Shown here: in pieces, positions 54,401 through 63,800 of the stretch
Layout: each line of letters begins with the position of its first letter
Position numbering within the stretch: position 1 is the first letter of the stretch
Assembly (NCBI RefSeq): GCF_034047335.1
Contig: NZ_CP139137.1
Location: 2,232,001 to 2,296,000, forward strand
Reading direction: 5' to 3'
Length of the DNA stretch: 64,000 nt
Source: Chryseobacterium sp. JJR-5R
Lineage (GTDB): Bacteria > Bacteroidota > Bacteroidia > Flavobacteriales > Weeksellaceae
Program-made: the position numbers and the translations under genes
The notes under the pieces: generated by a model
What the model saw: only the letters and a program-made list of their open reading frames with translations
Databases searched by the model: none
What the model was told of the DNA's origin: nothing

Positions 54401-54620
54401 CTTCAACCCCGTTGATCTGTTCTTCAAGAGGTACAACCACACTCTTCATTACCGTTTCAGCATTGGCCCCGGTATAATTTGCCCTTACACTTACCGTTGC
54501 CGGTGCAATATCAGGATACTGTGTCACCGGCAGCGAGATCAATCCCAAAACCCCGAGAATCACAATCAAAATGGAGATTACGGTAGATAAAACCGGCCGG
54601 TTGATAAAATTTTTAATCAT
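51474..54620 (-). CDS. RND multidrug efflux permease (HAE1 family)
   Basis: A 1048-residue inner-membrane pump of AcrB type and length, with twelve membrane segments in two halves. The proton-relay Asp pair is in IGIVVDDAIVVVEAVH (about 400-415), and the start IKNFINRPVLSTVISILIVILG is typical. Periplasmic loops contain the usual porter and docking domains. It would export a wide range of drugs, dyes or bile-like compounds by proton antiport. It lies 1 bp after the adaptor gene. Confidence 0.95.
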   Translation of the reverse strand: MIKNFINRPVLSTVISILIVILGVLGLISLPVTQYPDIAPATVSVRANYTGANAETVMKSVVVPLEEQINGVEGMDYITSTAGNDGSAQIQVFFKQGVDADIAAVNVQNRVARASPLLPSEVTRSGVVTQKQQTSALMYLSFYSENKNIDDVYLQNFLNINVIPDLQRINGVGEANVFGGKNYSMRIWLDPAKLAAYGITPTEVTTAINDQSREAAAGSLGQNSGSSFEYIIKYVGKFSEKEQYDDIIIKSLPDGQNLMLKDVAKVELGGLSYSGIGENGDNPSISMGVFQTPGSNAQEIIENIKKQLKDNESTYPEGVKYTFNFDTNEFLDASIEKVIHTLIEAFILVFIVVYIFLQDFRSTLIPAIAVPVSIVGTFFFLNLFGYSLNLLTLFALVLAIGIVVDDAIVVVEAVHAKMENGISDAKKATIEAMDEITGAIISITLVMAAVFIPVTFITGPTGVFYQQFGITLIIAIIISAVNALTLSPVLCSLFLKPHEDHHQDYKNKNFIQKFFYKFNIGFKTATERYGRGFNFLIKHKWVTLVILVITGGIIYWANGSMKKGFVPTEDRGIIFTDVQLPPGASMERTYNVLKTLQKNAMQIPGIQNVTISTGRGLLSGNGSNNGLAFIKLKPFDDRTGDGLSSEEISKRLFGLAGKVPDAKVVFFQPPSVPGFGNSAGFEMVLLDKSGGDFAQLDAKTNEFIGNLMQRPEIEFAQTSFNTKYPQYMMEINVPLAKQKGVSVNDILSTMQGYIGGIYGADFTKYGKQFRVMIQALPEDRVDADNLNQYYIKTSSGEMSPISQFVTLTKTYGPQSVGRYNLFTSVKITGANKAGFSSGDAITAVQEVAKETLDQNYDVEFTGLTREELNSGSQTLLIFALSLVFVYFILSAQYESYILPLVVVISLPLGVMGAYFGQKIMGLENNIYFQIALIMLVGLLAKNAILIIEFAVQRRHHGETIVESAINAAKARLRPILMTSLAFIFGLLPLVLASGIGAVGNRSIATGASIGLLIGTILGVFVIPVLYVVFQTLQEKIKPIKQKDINLAE

Positions 54621-54621
54621 G

Positions 54622-55809
54622 TTAGAATTTCGGTTTTATAGATTGAACAAGGCTATCCATTTTTACGGGTTTCGGCTTTACGGCGGTTCCCGGCTTTAAA
54701 GCACCTACGCCTGCCGCAACAATTTTTTCGCCTTTATTTATTCCGGACTTGATAAGCGCCATATTTTCTATCCTGTCGATTACATTGATCACTACATTTC
54801 TCGCCGTGTCGCCTTTATCCACTTTGTAGACGTAGACAATACCCTGCTGCTCATACGTAGCACTTTCCGGGACTACCAGTACATTGTCATAGGCTTTCGG
54901 CAGCCTGATGGTTCCGCTGTTCCCGTTGCTCAGCAGTTTCTGGGCATTCGTAAAGCTTACCCTGAATTGTATGGTTCCCGTAGTAGGATCAATCTGTCCT
55001 GTAATGGCTTCGATCCTGCCTTTTTCAGGGTAAAGGCTGCCATTGGCAAGCTGCAGCTCAACCATCGGCAGGTTTTTAATTTTTTCCGGCATGGTAGCAC
55101 CTTTGGATTTTTCAAGAAAATCAAAATATTCCTTTTCATTCATGGAAAAGTAAGCGTATATGCCTGATGTATCTGAAATCGTGGTCAATGCCGACTGGTC
55201 AGTAGGCCCTACCAAACTCCCCACTTTCAGCGGAAGTTTTCCGATTACGCCTGAAATAGGGGCGCGGATCACGGAATAATCGATATTGGCAGCCACTCCT
55301 TTATAATTGGCAACTGCCTGGCTTCTGGCCGCTTTTGCCTGCTGTACCTGAGCCTGAGCCTGGGCTAAATTCGCTTGTGCCGTCTGCAGCTGAACGTTGC
55401 TGATGATATTTTTTTGTACCAGCGGCTTCAGTTTGTTCACTTCTACGTTAGCAGCACTTACGGCAGCCTGAGCAGCCGCGATATTGGATTCAGCAGCGCC
55501 GATTCCCGCCTTGGAAGCAGCGGCATTTTCAGTAAGAATATTGGTTTCCAGACGGAACAAAGGCTGGCCTTTGGTAACATACTGCCCTTCATCCACCAGC
55601 ACCTGGGTAATATATCCCTGGATTTTGGCACGTACCTCATTATTCACCCTTCCCTCTATGCTGGCAGGAAATGTCTGGTAGCCGACTATATTTTTTGTCT
55701 CCACATTAACGACAGGGTAAGGCTTAGGGCCTTCCTGTTTGGGAGCTTCTTTTTTGCAGGCAGTTAAGGAAAGTGCCGCAACAGAAAGTATAAATAGCTT
55801 ATTATTCAT
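54622..55809 (-). CDS. RND efflux periplasmic adaptor (membrane fusion protein)
   Basis: A 395-residue lipoprotein with lipobox LTAC (Cys18). It has the adaptor layout: a lipoyl-like half (VRAKIQGYITQVLVDEGQYVTKGQPLFRLE), an alpha-hairpin (about 90-165, heptad pattern with many Ala and Gln), the second lipoyl half (VIRAPISGVIGKLPLKVGSLV) and a beta-barrel. It joins the pump to the outer-membrane channel, as AcrA does. It lies 1 bp after the regulator gene. Confidence 0.94.
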   Translation of the reverse strand: MNNKLFILSVAALSLTACKKEAPKQEGPKPYPVVNVETKNIVGYQTFPASIEGRVNNEVRAKIQGYITQVLVDEGQYVTKGQPLFRLETNILTENAAASKAGIGAAESNIAAAQAAVSAANVEVNKLKPLVQKNIISNVQLQTAQANLAQAQAQVQQAKAARSQAVANYKGVAANIDYSVIRAPISGVIGKLPLKVGSLVGPTDQSALTTISDTSGIYAYFSMNEKEYFDFLEKSKGATMPEKIKNLPMVELQLANGSLYPEKGRIEAITGQIDPTTGTIQFRVSFTNAQKLLSNGNSGTIRLPKAYDNVLVVPESATYEQQGIVYVYKVDKGDTARNVVINVIDRIENMALIKSGINKGEKIVAAGVGALKPGTAVKPKPVKMDSLVQSIKPKF

Positions 55810-55810
55810 A

Positions 55811-56272
55811 TTATAGTTTATTAAGAGATTCCTGAATATTGATTATATTTTTATTTAAAAGTGCTTTGTACGCTTCCATCTTTTCGTCATCACCCTCAAC
55901 CTCATCATTTTTCTTTTTAAAATGGTCTAAGTCATCCAGTAATTTTAATTCGTCTTTCATTTTCTGTACAATTTTTTCAAATCTTAATTTCTTATAGCCG
56001 TCATTGATAAAAAAATATCTTTTCCTTTCATCCATTTTATTGTGGTCTACAATAAGCTCCGCATTCAGCAGCAAGGTAATGCTGGTAGAAACCGAACTCT
56101 TGCTTGCACAAAAGACCTCGACAAACTCGTCAAAAGTTATGCCTACCTTATCATAATCAAACAACAGATATGCATAGATTTTTGAAGCCAGCGGAGGTAT
56201 GCTGAAAACAGCACCGTAAAACTTAACGGCTTCCTGGAAAATTTTCTTATCAATTTCTATACGCTTATGCAT
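55811..56272 (-). CDS. GbsR/MarR-type transcriptional regulator
   Basis: A 153-residue winged-helix protein. The HTH region is ITFDEFVEVFCASKSSVSTSITLLLNAELI (about 43-72), and KMDERKRYFFIND gives the wing. A C-terminal dimerisation helix follows. It heads the efflux operon with only 1 bp before the adaptor gene. A perfect palindrome (TTAGTTC-T-GAACTAA) lies in the promoter directly upstream, so it most likely represses its own operon until an inducer releases it. Confidence 0.85.
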   Translation of the reverse strand: MHKRIEIDKKIFQEAVKFYGAVFSIPPLASKIYAYLLFDYDKVGITFDEFVEVFCASKSSVSTSITLLLNAELIVDHNKMDERKRYFFINDGYKKLRFEKIVQKMKDELKLLDDLDHFKKKNDEVEGDDEKMEAYKALLNKNIINIQESLNKL

Positions 56273-56289
56273 AGTATATAAATTTGACG

Positions 56290-56316
56290 CAAAAATATAA
56301 ATTAGTTCTGAACTAA
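56290..56316 (-). promoter_or_regulatory. Efflux operon promoter with palindromic operator
   Basis: The -7 box TATTTTTG lies at 56290-56297 on the minus strand. Just upstream, TTAGTTC-T-GAACTAA (56302-56316) is a perfect 15-bp palindrome with a single central base. It sits between the -7 and -33 regions, where a bound repressor would block RNA polymerase. Confidence 0.7.
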
Positions 56317-56386
56317 CCGAACAAACTTGATAGAGTCTGTATATAGCTTACGGTTTAAAAATTCAATGGCTTATTTTTAAATAAGT

Positions 56387-56899
56387 TTAAATAATAATCT
56401 TTTCAAAGGCTTTTCTCATTCCGCCTGCCAGAAAAACTTCGCCGCAGTAGCTGTAGCCTTTGCTTTCCAGAATTCTGAGCATTGCCGTATTGTCAAAATT
56501 GGTATCCACTTTTACACTCTGGATTCCGTGGGACCTTGTAAAATCTTCAATCAGGTCAAACAGTTTCTTTACCATGCCTTGTCCTGCAAATTTCCTGTCG
56601 ACGGCAACACGGTGCACCACAACAAATTCCCCGTTGCTCAGCCAGGCACCGTCAATAGTATTGTAGGCAGGTTCGTCATTAAGGATCAGCGCTGTGTATA
56701 CTGCAATTTCTTCATTTACGGTCATCACATATCCGAAATCTTTTTCGATATCGCTTTCTACAGTTTGCAGGTTAGGATATCCCTGCTGCCATTGTGTGCT
56801 TCCGTCCTGTTTTCTTCTTTCAATTGCCTGCTGTATGATGTCCCAGATTGCATCGCGGTCTTCAGTTTCTGCTTTTCTTAATCTGATTTCTGAATTCAT
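56387..56899 (-). CDS. GNAT family N-acetyltransferase
   Basis: A 170-residue GNAT-fold protein. The acetyl-CoA site is VHRVAVDRKFAGQGMVKKLF (about 95-115, with the R/Q-x-x-G-x-G/A pattern), and the C-terminal motif B reads ESKGYSYCGEVFLAGG. The substrate is unknown. It lies downstream of DUF2007 and lat on the same strand but with a terminator between. Confidence 0.85.
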   Translation of the reverse strand: MNSEIRLRKAETEDRDAIWDIIQQAIERRKQDGSTQWQQGYPNLQTVESDIEKDFGYVMTVNEEIAVYTALILNDEPAYNTIDGAWLSNGEFVVVHRVAVDRKFAGQGMVKKLFDLIEDFTRSHGIQSVKVDTNFDNTAMLRILESKGYSYCGEVFLAGGMRKAFEKIII

Positions 56900-56995
56900 G
56901 CTGTAAAAATTTGTTGATAAAATGATACTTCACTATATTATGTTAATCTAGGAGTATTAAATGCAGATGGCTTTGCATCTGATAACACCTCAATT

Positions 56996-57032
56996 AAAAA
57001 AACCGAAAACTAATTAAAATTAATTTTCGGTT
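56996..57032 (-). terminator. Terminator after the DUF2007 gene
   Basis: AACCGAAAA and TTTTCGGTT (57001-57032) pair perfectly around an AT-rich loop, with a T-run on the minus strand. Confidence 0.7.
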
Positions 57033-57064
57033 CGAAGTAGTAAAATTTAAAATTATGAAATTGT

Positions 57065-57295
57065 TTATTTGTTTTCGCTTTGCTGCAGGTAGGCATCGAT
57101 AATCTCAAATGCTCTTTTTTCGTCCTCCAGATCTACCATTACCTTTAACGATGTAGCCGTTGGTGTAGTGGTAAAAGTAAGATAATTGTTTTCAACTTCA
57201 TTGGTGATCTGCCCGTCATCCAGTTTGGATTTTATCAATTGGATTTCTGCCGGTTTGTCGCTTTCAAAAACTGATACTCTTGTACTTCTTTCCAT
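57065..57295 (-). CDS. DUF2007 family protein
   Basis: A 76-residue cytosolic protein with the pattern STRVSVFESDKPAEIQLIKSKLDD and a C-terminal helix DLEDEKRAFEIIDAYLQQ. This fits DUF2007, a small ferredoxin-like 'putative signal transducing' family of unknown function. It is downstream of the lysine transaminase gene by about 60 bp on the same strand. Confidence 0.75.
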   Translation of the reverse strand: MERSTRVSVFESDKPAEIQLIKSKLDDGQITNEVENNYLTFTTTPTATSLKVMVDLEDEKRAFEIIDAYLQQSENK

Positions 57296-57356
57296 GTTCT
57301 ATCTCGTTTAAGTATCTAAATTTATAACATTTTTTCGAAAATTACAAGTCTGAAGT

Positions 57357-58685
57357 TTAAATTTTGTTAATATTCTGTTCGATTTTATCCAGTGCAAGCC
57401 GGATTTCTTCTTTGGAAACATTGAGGTGCGGCCTGAAGCGAAGTGACTGTTCACCACAGGCAAGAATGATCATCCCGTCACGCCAAAGCTCCTCTCTCAG
57501 AAGGTTTCGTTGCTCAGGGGTAGGCAGATCAATGGCGCACATCAATCCCCTTCCTCTGGCATTCGTCAGTTTCCCCGGATATTTTTGTTCTAATGTTCTA
57601 AGCCCTTCCAGTAAATAATCTCCGACGATCCGTGCATTTTCTACCAGGTTTTCCTTTTCAATAACTTCCATCACCAGCTGGAACCGGAGCATATCAATGA
57701 AATTGCCTCCGAAAGTGGAATTGATCCTTGAGCTTTCCCTGAATACATTATCCGGTACTTCGTCAAATTTTTCCTTATTCGCCAGGATTCCGCACACCTG
57801 TGTTTTTTTACCGAAAGAGATGATATCGGGTTTTGCTGTAAAATGCTCAAAGGCCCACATTTTTCCGGTCATTGCAATACCGGTCTGCACTTCATCATAG
57901 ATCAGAAGAATTTCGTGCTCGTTGCAGATATTTCTCAGACCCATTAAAAACTCATCTCTGAAATGGTTGTCGCCACCTTCTGCCTGAATCGGTTCGATGA
58001 TGATACAGGCCACTTTATTAGGATTCATCAGAATGGCTTCTTCAATATTCAGCAAAGCCAGTCTTTCATTCTTTATGGTTTCTTCTAAATTTTCCTCCGT
58101 GATCGGGAAGGTTAATTTTGGGTTTAAGATCCTCGGCCAGTTAAACATCGGGAAATACTGGTATTTTCTCGGGTCAGACGTATTGGTTAAGCTTAACGTA
58201 TAGCCGCTTCTTCCGTGGAATGACTGCCTGAAATGAATACAGATCCCGGCTTCGGTATCAAGATCTTTTTCAAAGTTCTTTCTTGTTTTCCAGTCGAAAC
58301 ATGCTTTCATGGCATTTTCTACAGCCAGAGAACCGCCTTCAATGAAAAATGCATACTGAAGCTCCTCAGGGATGGCTACCCGCTCAAAAACTTCAAGGAA
58401 ATGCGCATATTCTTCAGAATAAACATCTGCCAGTGTGGGTTTATTGACTGCCATTTTCCCCAGCCATTCTGATTTTTCCATCAGGTAAGGGTGGTTGTAT
58501 CCGATAGAAGCTGAGGCGAACATGGAAAACATATCCAAATATTCCCTGTTGGTCAGCTTATCGTAAAGCCATGACCCGTGGGATTTTTCAATATCCATTA
58601 CGAAATCAAAACCATCTGCCAGGACATGCCTGCCTATTGTTTCCTTAACTTTATTTGCCTGTATATCTATTGTTGTCTGTTCCAT
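57357..58685 (-). CDS. lat: L-lysine 6-transaminase
   Basis: A 442-residue class III PLP aminotransferase that moves the epsilon-amino group of lysine to 2-oxoglutarate and yields allysine (cyclising to piperideine-6-carboxylate). Family-specific stretches are GSWLYDKLTNREYLDMFSMF and IEGGSLAVENAMKAC. The PLP motifs are LLIYDEVQTGIAMTG and the lysine in IISFGKKTQ. The dehydrogenase for the next step is encoded directly upstream, so the two form the lysine-to-2-aminoadipate route known in Flavobacteriia. The substrate call depends on family resemblance and this pairing. Confidence 0.85.
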   Translation of the reverse strand: MEQTTIDIQANKVKETIGRHVLADGFDFVMDIEKSHGSWLYDKLTNREYLDMFSMFASASIGYNHPYLMEKSEWLGKMAVNKPTLADVYSEEYAHFLEVFERVAIPEELQYAFFIEGGSLAVENAMKACFDWKTRKNFEKDLDTEAGICIHFRQSFHGRSGYTLSLTNTSDPRKYQYFPMFNWPRILNPKLTFPITEENLEETIKNERLALLNIEEAILMNPNKVACIIIEPIQAEGGDNHFRDEFLMGLRNICNEHEILLIYDEVQTGIAMTGKMWAFEHFTAKPDIISFGKKTQVCGILANKEKFDEVPDNVFRESSRINSTFGGNFIDMLRFQLVMEVIEKENLVENARIVGDYLLEGLRTLEQKYPGKLTNARGRGLMCAIDLPTPEQRNLLREELWRDGMIILACGEQSLRFRPHLNVSKEEIRLALDKIEQNINKI

Positions 58686-58785
58686 TTTTGCTTTGAATTG
58701 AAATTTACTAAAAGATTGAACCTGAAATCAGAATACCCTGAATCGTTAATGAGTCAATCTTCCCGTTTTAAATAGTTGAAAATAC

Positions 58786-60336
58786 TTATAAATCAAATTT
58801 GATTCCCTGTGCCAAAGGCAGGTTAGCGGTATAATTTATGGTATTGGTCTGGCGTCTCATATAGTATTTCCAGACGTCTGAGCCTGATTCTCTTCCGCCT
58901 CCGGTTTCTTTTTCACCGCCGAAAGCCCCGCCGATTTCCGCACCGGAAGTCCCGATGTTCACATTGGCAATCCCGCAGTCTGAACCTGCGTGGGAAAGGA
59001 AAAGCTCCGCCTCTCTCAGGTTCTGCGTCATGATGGCTGAAGATAATCCCTGTGGAACATCATTCTGGATTGCAATGGCTTCGTCTAAAGTACCGTATTT
59101 AATCAGGTATAAAATCGGGGCAAACGTTTCATGCTGAACGATTTCATAGGAATTCCGGACTTCGGCAATACATGGCTTTACATAGCATCCGGATTCGTAT
59201 CCTTTTCCGTTCAGTACTTCGCCTTCGACCACGAAGTTTCCGCCTTCCTCTTTGCATTTCCTGATGGATTCCTCATACTGTGTAACTGCAGTGGTATCGA
59301 TAAGCGGGCCTACATGGTTTTTCTCATCCAGCGGATTCCCGATCTTCAGCTGGCCGTATGCTTTTACCAGTCTGTTTTTCACTTCGTCATAAACATCTTC
59401 ATGGATGATCAGCCTTCTTGTTGAGGTACATCTCTGGCCGGCAGTTCCTACGGCTCCGAAAACCGCTCCGATGATTGACATATCAATGTCTGCATCTTTA
59501 GAGATGATGATGGCATTGTTGCCTCCCAGTTCAAGAATTGATTTCCCGAATCTTTCGGCAACTTTTGATGACACCATTCTCCCAACCCTTGTGGAACCGG
59601 TGAATGAAACCAGGGAAACCCTTTTGTCATCTACTAATTTCTGCCCGATTTCATGGTCTGCAACCAGAACACTTGAAATCCCCTCACCAAGACCGTTTTC
59701 TTTTAGTACCTCGTTCATAATATTCTGGCAGGCAATGGCACACAGCGGCGTCTTTTCAGACGGCTTCCAGATGGTCACGTTTCCGCAGATCCACGCCAAA
59801 GCGGTATTCCATGCCCAAACAGCCACCGGAAAGTTGAATGCGGTAATAATCCCCACAATCCCCAGCGGATGGTACTGCTCATACATTCTGTGGCCCGGTC
59901 TTTCAGAATGCATAGTATACCCGTGCAGCTGCCTGGATACCCCAACGGCAAAATCGCAGATGTCAATCATTTCCTGAACCTCGCCCAGCCCTTCCTGCAG
60001 GGATTTGCCCATTTCATAAGAAACAAGCTTGCCCAAATCATCTTTATATATTCTTAATTTCTGGCCTAACTGCCTTACGATTTCACCTCTTTTAGGAGCC
60101 GGAATGAGCCTGAACTCTTTAAAAGCTTTTTCGGCAGCTTCAGTTACCCTGTCATAATCAGATACCCCGGAAGTTTTTATTTTGGCAATCAGATTGCCGT
60201 CTACCGGAGAATAACTCTCTATTGTTTTGCCTGAAGCAAAATATTTCCCGCCTGATGAAGTCCCTTTGTTTTCTTCTTTAATCCCCAGATTTTTGAGTGT
60301 TTTTTCGATTCCAAAATCTTTTACTTTTTTAGACAT
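58786..60336 (-). CDS. Piperideine-6-carboxylate / 2-aminoadipate semialdehyde dehydrogenase
   Basis: A 516-residue NAD-dependent aldehyde dehydrogenase of the antiquitin (ALDH7)-like group. The general base Glu is in ILELGGNNAII, the nucleophile Cys in GTAGQRCTSTRRL, and the C-terminal GGAFGGEKETGGGRESGSD is the ALDH7-type ending. It oxidises the semialdehyde made by lysine 6-transaminase to 2-aminoadipate. It is the first gene of the pair, 100 bp before lat on the same strand, with a plausible promoter upstream. Confidence 0.85.
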   Translation of the reverse strand: MSKKVKDFGIEKTLKNLGIKEENKGTSSGGKYFASGKTIESYSPVDGNLIAKIKTSGVSDYDRVTEAAEKAFKEFRLIPAPKRGEIVRQLGQKLRIYKDDLGKLVSYEMGKSLQEGLGEVQEMIDICDFAVGVSRQLHGYTMHSERPGHRMYEQYHPLGIVGIITAFNFPVAVWAWNTALAWICGNVTIWKPSEKTPLCAIACQNIMNEVLKENGLGEGISSVLVADHEIGQKLVDDKRVSLVSFTGSTRVGRMVSSKVAERFGKSILELGGNNAIIISKDADIDMSIIGAVFGAVGTAGQRCTSTRRLIIHEDVYDEVKNRLVKAYGQLKIGNPLDEKNHVGPLIDTTAVTQYEESIRKCKEEGGNFVVEGEVLNGKGYESGCYVKPCIAEVRNSYEIVQHETFAPILYLIKYGTLDEAIAIQNDVPQGLSSAIMTQNLREAELFLSHAGSDCGIANVNIGTSGAEIGGAFGGEKETGGGRESGSDVWKYYMRRQTNTINYTANLPLAQGIKFDL

Positions 60337-60360
60337 AAAAATTTTACTTTTCGTTTTCCC

Positions 60361-60390
60361 TAAAGTTAAAAATATTAAGCGAACTGCAAA
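60361..60390 (-). promoter_or_regulatory. Promoter of the dehydrogenase/lat unit
   Basis: On the minus strand TTTG (60387-60390), an 18-bp spacer, then TAACTTTA (60361-60368), one base off the -7 consensus, 24 bp before the ATG. Confidence 0.5.
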
Positions 60391-60415
60391 ATTTTAATTT
60401 TAGCGTGTTTTTTTA

Positions 60416-60446
60416 TTTGGACTAATTACAAACATGTTTATCTTTG
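60416..60446 (+). promoter_or_regulatory. Promoter of the small membrane protein gene
   Basis: TTTG (60416-60419), a 19-bp spacer, then TATCTTTG (60439-60446); ATG 25 bp further. It is divergent from the lysine-catabolism promoter, about 50 bp away. Confidence 0.75.
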
Positions 60447-60471
60447 TAAGGTAATCATTTGAATTTCAGAA

Positions 60472-60669
60472 ATGGAAAATAATAACACGATACAGGAGCC
60501 GGCAGAAGAAAAGAAAACCTCTAAGTGGAAGAGCCTGGTAAAGAAATTCGGTATAGGCGGCATCATATTTTTTACTGTGAAAGGGATCATTACTTCTACC
60601 CTTATTTATTTTCTCGGGAAAAATTTCTGGACGGTTATCAGCAATTACTTTTCAACGATATTTGAGTAA
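60472..60669 (+). CDS. Small single-span membrane protein
   Basis: A 65-residue protein: an acidic, then basic N-terminus (MENNNTIQEPAEEKKTSKWK) and one hydrophobic segment (about 27-50, IGGIIFFTVKGIITSTLIYFLG), then an aromatic-rich end. No family is recognised. An ideal promoter and terminator make it a real gene. Confidence 0.7.
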   Translation: MENNNTIQEPAEEKKTSKWKSLVKKFGIGGIIFFTVKGIITSTLIYFLGKNFWTVISNYFSTIFE

Positions 60670-60697
60670 CCTAACCGGTCATATCAATTAAAATAAG

Positions 60698-60729
60698 AAA
60701 GCAGGGAAAATTTCCCTGCTTTTGTTTTT
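60698..60729 (+). terminator. Terminator after the small membrane protein gene
   Basis: AAAGCAGGGAAA and TTTCCCTGCTTT pair perfectly, leaving one base unpaired at the turn (effective loop AAAATTT), then T-rich sequence. Confidence 0.8.
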
Positions 60730-60817
60730 GTCTTGAATGAAGAAAAGCATGAATCTGTTATTAATCATTTCCTGCTTACATTAACCTTTATCAACTTCTA
60801 AAATGTTAAACATAAAA

Positions 60818-60843
60818 AATCCCGGAAATTGCTTTCCGGGATT
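60818..60843 (-). terminator. Terminator after ccsBA
   Basis: AATCCCGGAAA and TTTCCGGGATT pair perfectly around TTGC; a T-run follows on the minus strand. It lies 19 bp after the ccsBA stop. Confidence 0.85.
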
Positions 60844-60862
60844 CATTATATCTGCTTTAAAA

Positions 60863-63800
60863 TTATTTTTTATTCAGAACCCTGAACTTGAAATAAGATG
60901 CTGCTGATAATGCCAGCATCGTTCCGAGCCCGATGTATACCCACGCCGGAACCGGAACCGGATCTCCAGCTGCGTATGAGTGAAGCCCGCTCAGGTAATA
61001 GTTTACCCCGAAGTACGTCATCACCATAGAACAGAAAGCAAACATGGTAGCTACGTGGAATGCCCATCTGCTTCTCAGCCCCGGAACCAATCTCATGTGC
61101 AGTACAAAAGCATATACCATGATAGAGATGAATGCCCAGGTTTCTTTAGGGTCCCAGCTCCAGTATCTTCCCCAGGATTCGTTGGCCCAGATTCCTCCCA
61201 AGAAGTTTCCTACCGTTAAAGCAAATAACCCGATGGTCAAAGACATTTCAGAAACGATAACCAGTTCTTTAAGTGTCGTATCATGATGGATTCTATAGTT
61301 TTCTTTATTGGAAATGATGTAAAATACCAGACTGATCACGGCAATAATCATCGACAGGGCAAAGAAGCCGTAACTGGAGGTAATAATCGCTACATGGACA
61401 ATCAGCCAGTATGATTTCAGCACGGGAACCAGCGGCGTAATCTGCGGATCCAGTGCAGATCCTCCGTGTGCAAACCCCATCATGATAACGGCTACCATAA
61501 ATCCGGCGGCAGGAATCAGTGCATTGGAATTCCTGTACAGGACCAGTCCGGCCGTAATACCCACCCACGAAATGAAGATAATGGCTTCGTACCCGTTGCT
61601 CCACGGTGCATGCCCGGAAATATACCATCTGGCAACCAGCCCGAGGAAATGGCAGAGATACCCTACTGCCCCAACGGCAACAATCCCTTTAATAATTTTA
61701 TTTAAATTTTTAGAAGCTTTAAATAATTCCACAAATCCTAAAACCAGCAGCAATCCTCCGATCAGCGTATAGAAAATCAGCAATTTGAAGTTGATGTTTA
61801 CTTTATTCATGAACACCTCAAGATCAACTTTGGATTTTGCAGGGACCACTGCTTTCCCCCATTTCTGCTGGTATTCTGAAAGCTTAGCCAGTTCTGCATC
61901 TGCCTTGCCCCAGTTCCCGGTCTGTTGTGCCTGTAACACTTCTGCAAAATAAGGCCCCATTACTTTTTGGGATTCAACATCCGGCTCCATTTTCTGGTCC
62001 AGCCAGGAATGCCATGTGTGGTTGGCATCGTTTTTCACAGGGACAATCCTCATGAACTGGCCGCTGAAAAACTCGTTAAAGATCTGCACCCTTTCGTTGA
62101 CCGAAATTACTTCCTTGTCATAATTGGTCTGTTCAGCCGGTTTTTTACGGAACGCGGTATTGTAATCCTGTTCCAGGATATAGGATAAGTTCCCGTTGGC
62201 ATCAGCCGGGAAAAGGTTCATCAGTGAAGTATAACCTTCCTCGTCGGCCTTTGTTTTATTTTTTAATTCATCGCCGCCTTTTGTCCCCACTTTAATCATC
62301 GGAACCATAGTCCAGCTCGGTGTATCCGTATTTACGGAAAGGAACCACTGATTGGCGGTCAGGGATTTTCCGTCCGTGCCCTTGAACTCGTCTTTCTTGT
62401 ATAACTTCCTTAAAACATCAAGAGCCTCGGTATTGATCGGGACAATTCTACCTTCGAAGTTCTGAACCAGAAGATACCCGAATTTATCCGCATGTTCCTT
62501 ATCGATTTTATTTCTCGCAATAATTTCATCGGCAGAGATCATTTTCATTTTGCTCAGCGGTGCAGCCAGTGAATTCTGCTGGGGTCCCTGCTGAACCTGT
62601 GCGGATTCCGGTGAGGAAGCATGGCTGTGGCTGTTATCTTCCGTATGGACATGTTCCCTGCTTCCATCCGTTGTTCCGTGGGTTTCAATTTTCTGGGCGG
62701 TTAAGCCTAGGCTTAAAAACAGCAGGATTATCGTTGCCGCCCGTTTTTTATTCACGTCTTTCAGCATTTTGTTCAGCTTCCAGAAATGGGTCCCTTTCCA
62801 GAAGAAAATCGTGAACAGGCCTCCGAACAATAAGGCATACCCGATATAGGAAATCAGCGTCCCCCAGAAATCGTGGTTAACGGAAAGTACGGTACCCATC
62901 CGGTCCGGATCAAAGCTGGACTGGAAGAAACGGTATCCTTTATGGTTTAAAACGTGGTTCATATAGATTTTGAAAGGCGTCTGCCTGCCTTCATCAATAA
63001 TTTTAATATGGCTTTCGTAAGCACTCGGGGATGAACTTCCCGGATAGGTCTCCATGACGAAATCATCCAGTTTAAGTGCGAAAGGGGTATTATAGATCTT
63101 TGGTCCGAAGCCGATCATAATGTTCAGCCCGTCCATGGCAATCTGCTTGTATGCATTGGGGTTCCCTTTTTCAACGGACAGATCAACCAGCTGTTTTGTT
63201 TTCGGACCCTGAACTTCAACCGTCAGCACATCCGGAACATTCTGGTCTTTCTTGCGGTCACCTTCAAAGGCCAGCAGTTTCCCTTTCTTCAGCCCTTCCG
63301 GAACAACCAGTTTCAGTTCGTTGATGGTGTATAAGCTTCTCAATGCCAGCGGCTGGAATTCGTCTTTTGCCGTACTTCCTGTAGCCTGGGTAGCCATCGT
63401 CATGTAGGTGGCATCCACCGGAGTCTTGATCATCAGCTTCCCGCCGTCATTCCTGAATTCTACGGCACCTTCAATCGCCCTGTTGAATGTAACCAAAGTC
63501 CCGTTGATGGATTTTGTTTCACCCGGCTTGATATAGATATTCTGCCTTCCTGTATTCCCTGTAGAAACCAGATGAAGGTATTCTGCACCGTTCGGGTCAG
63601 CAATTAAGCTGTCTTTTTTTCTCTGAACATAATCTTTGGCAACCACCTTTATATTTTTCCCGTGGAAATCATAGGTGGCTTCCAAATCTTTATGCAGCGG
63701 AGACATCAGGTACGGGATATCCTGATAATCCAGGGCATCGCCTTTTTCTTCAATCTTGATCTTCAGGAAATTTTTGTCGGTAACAATCTCATTTGATGTT

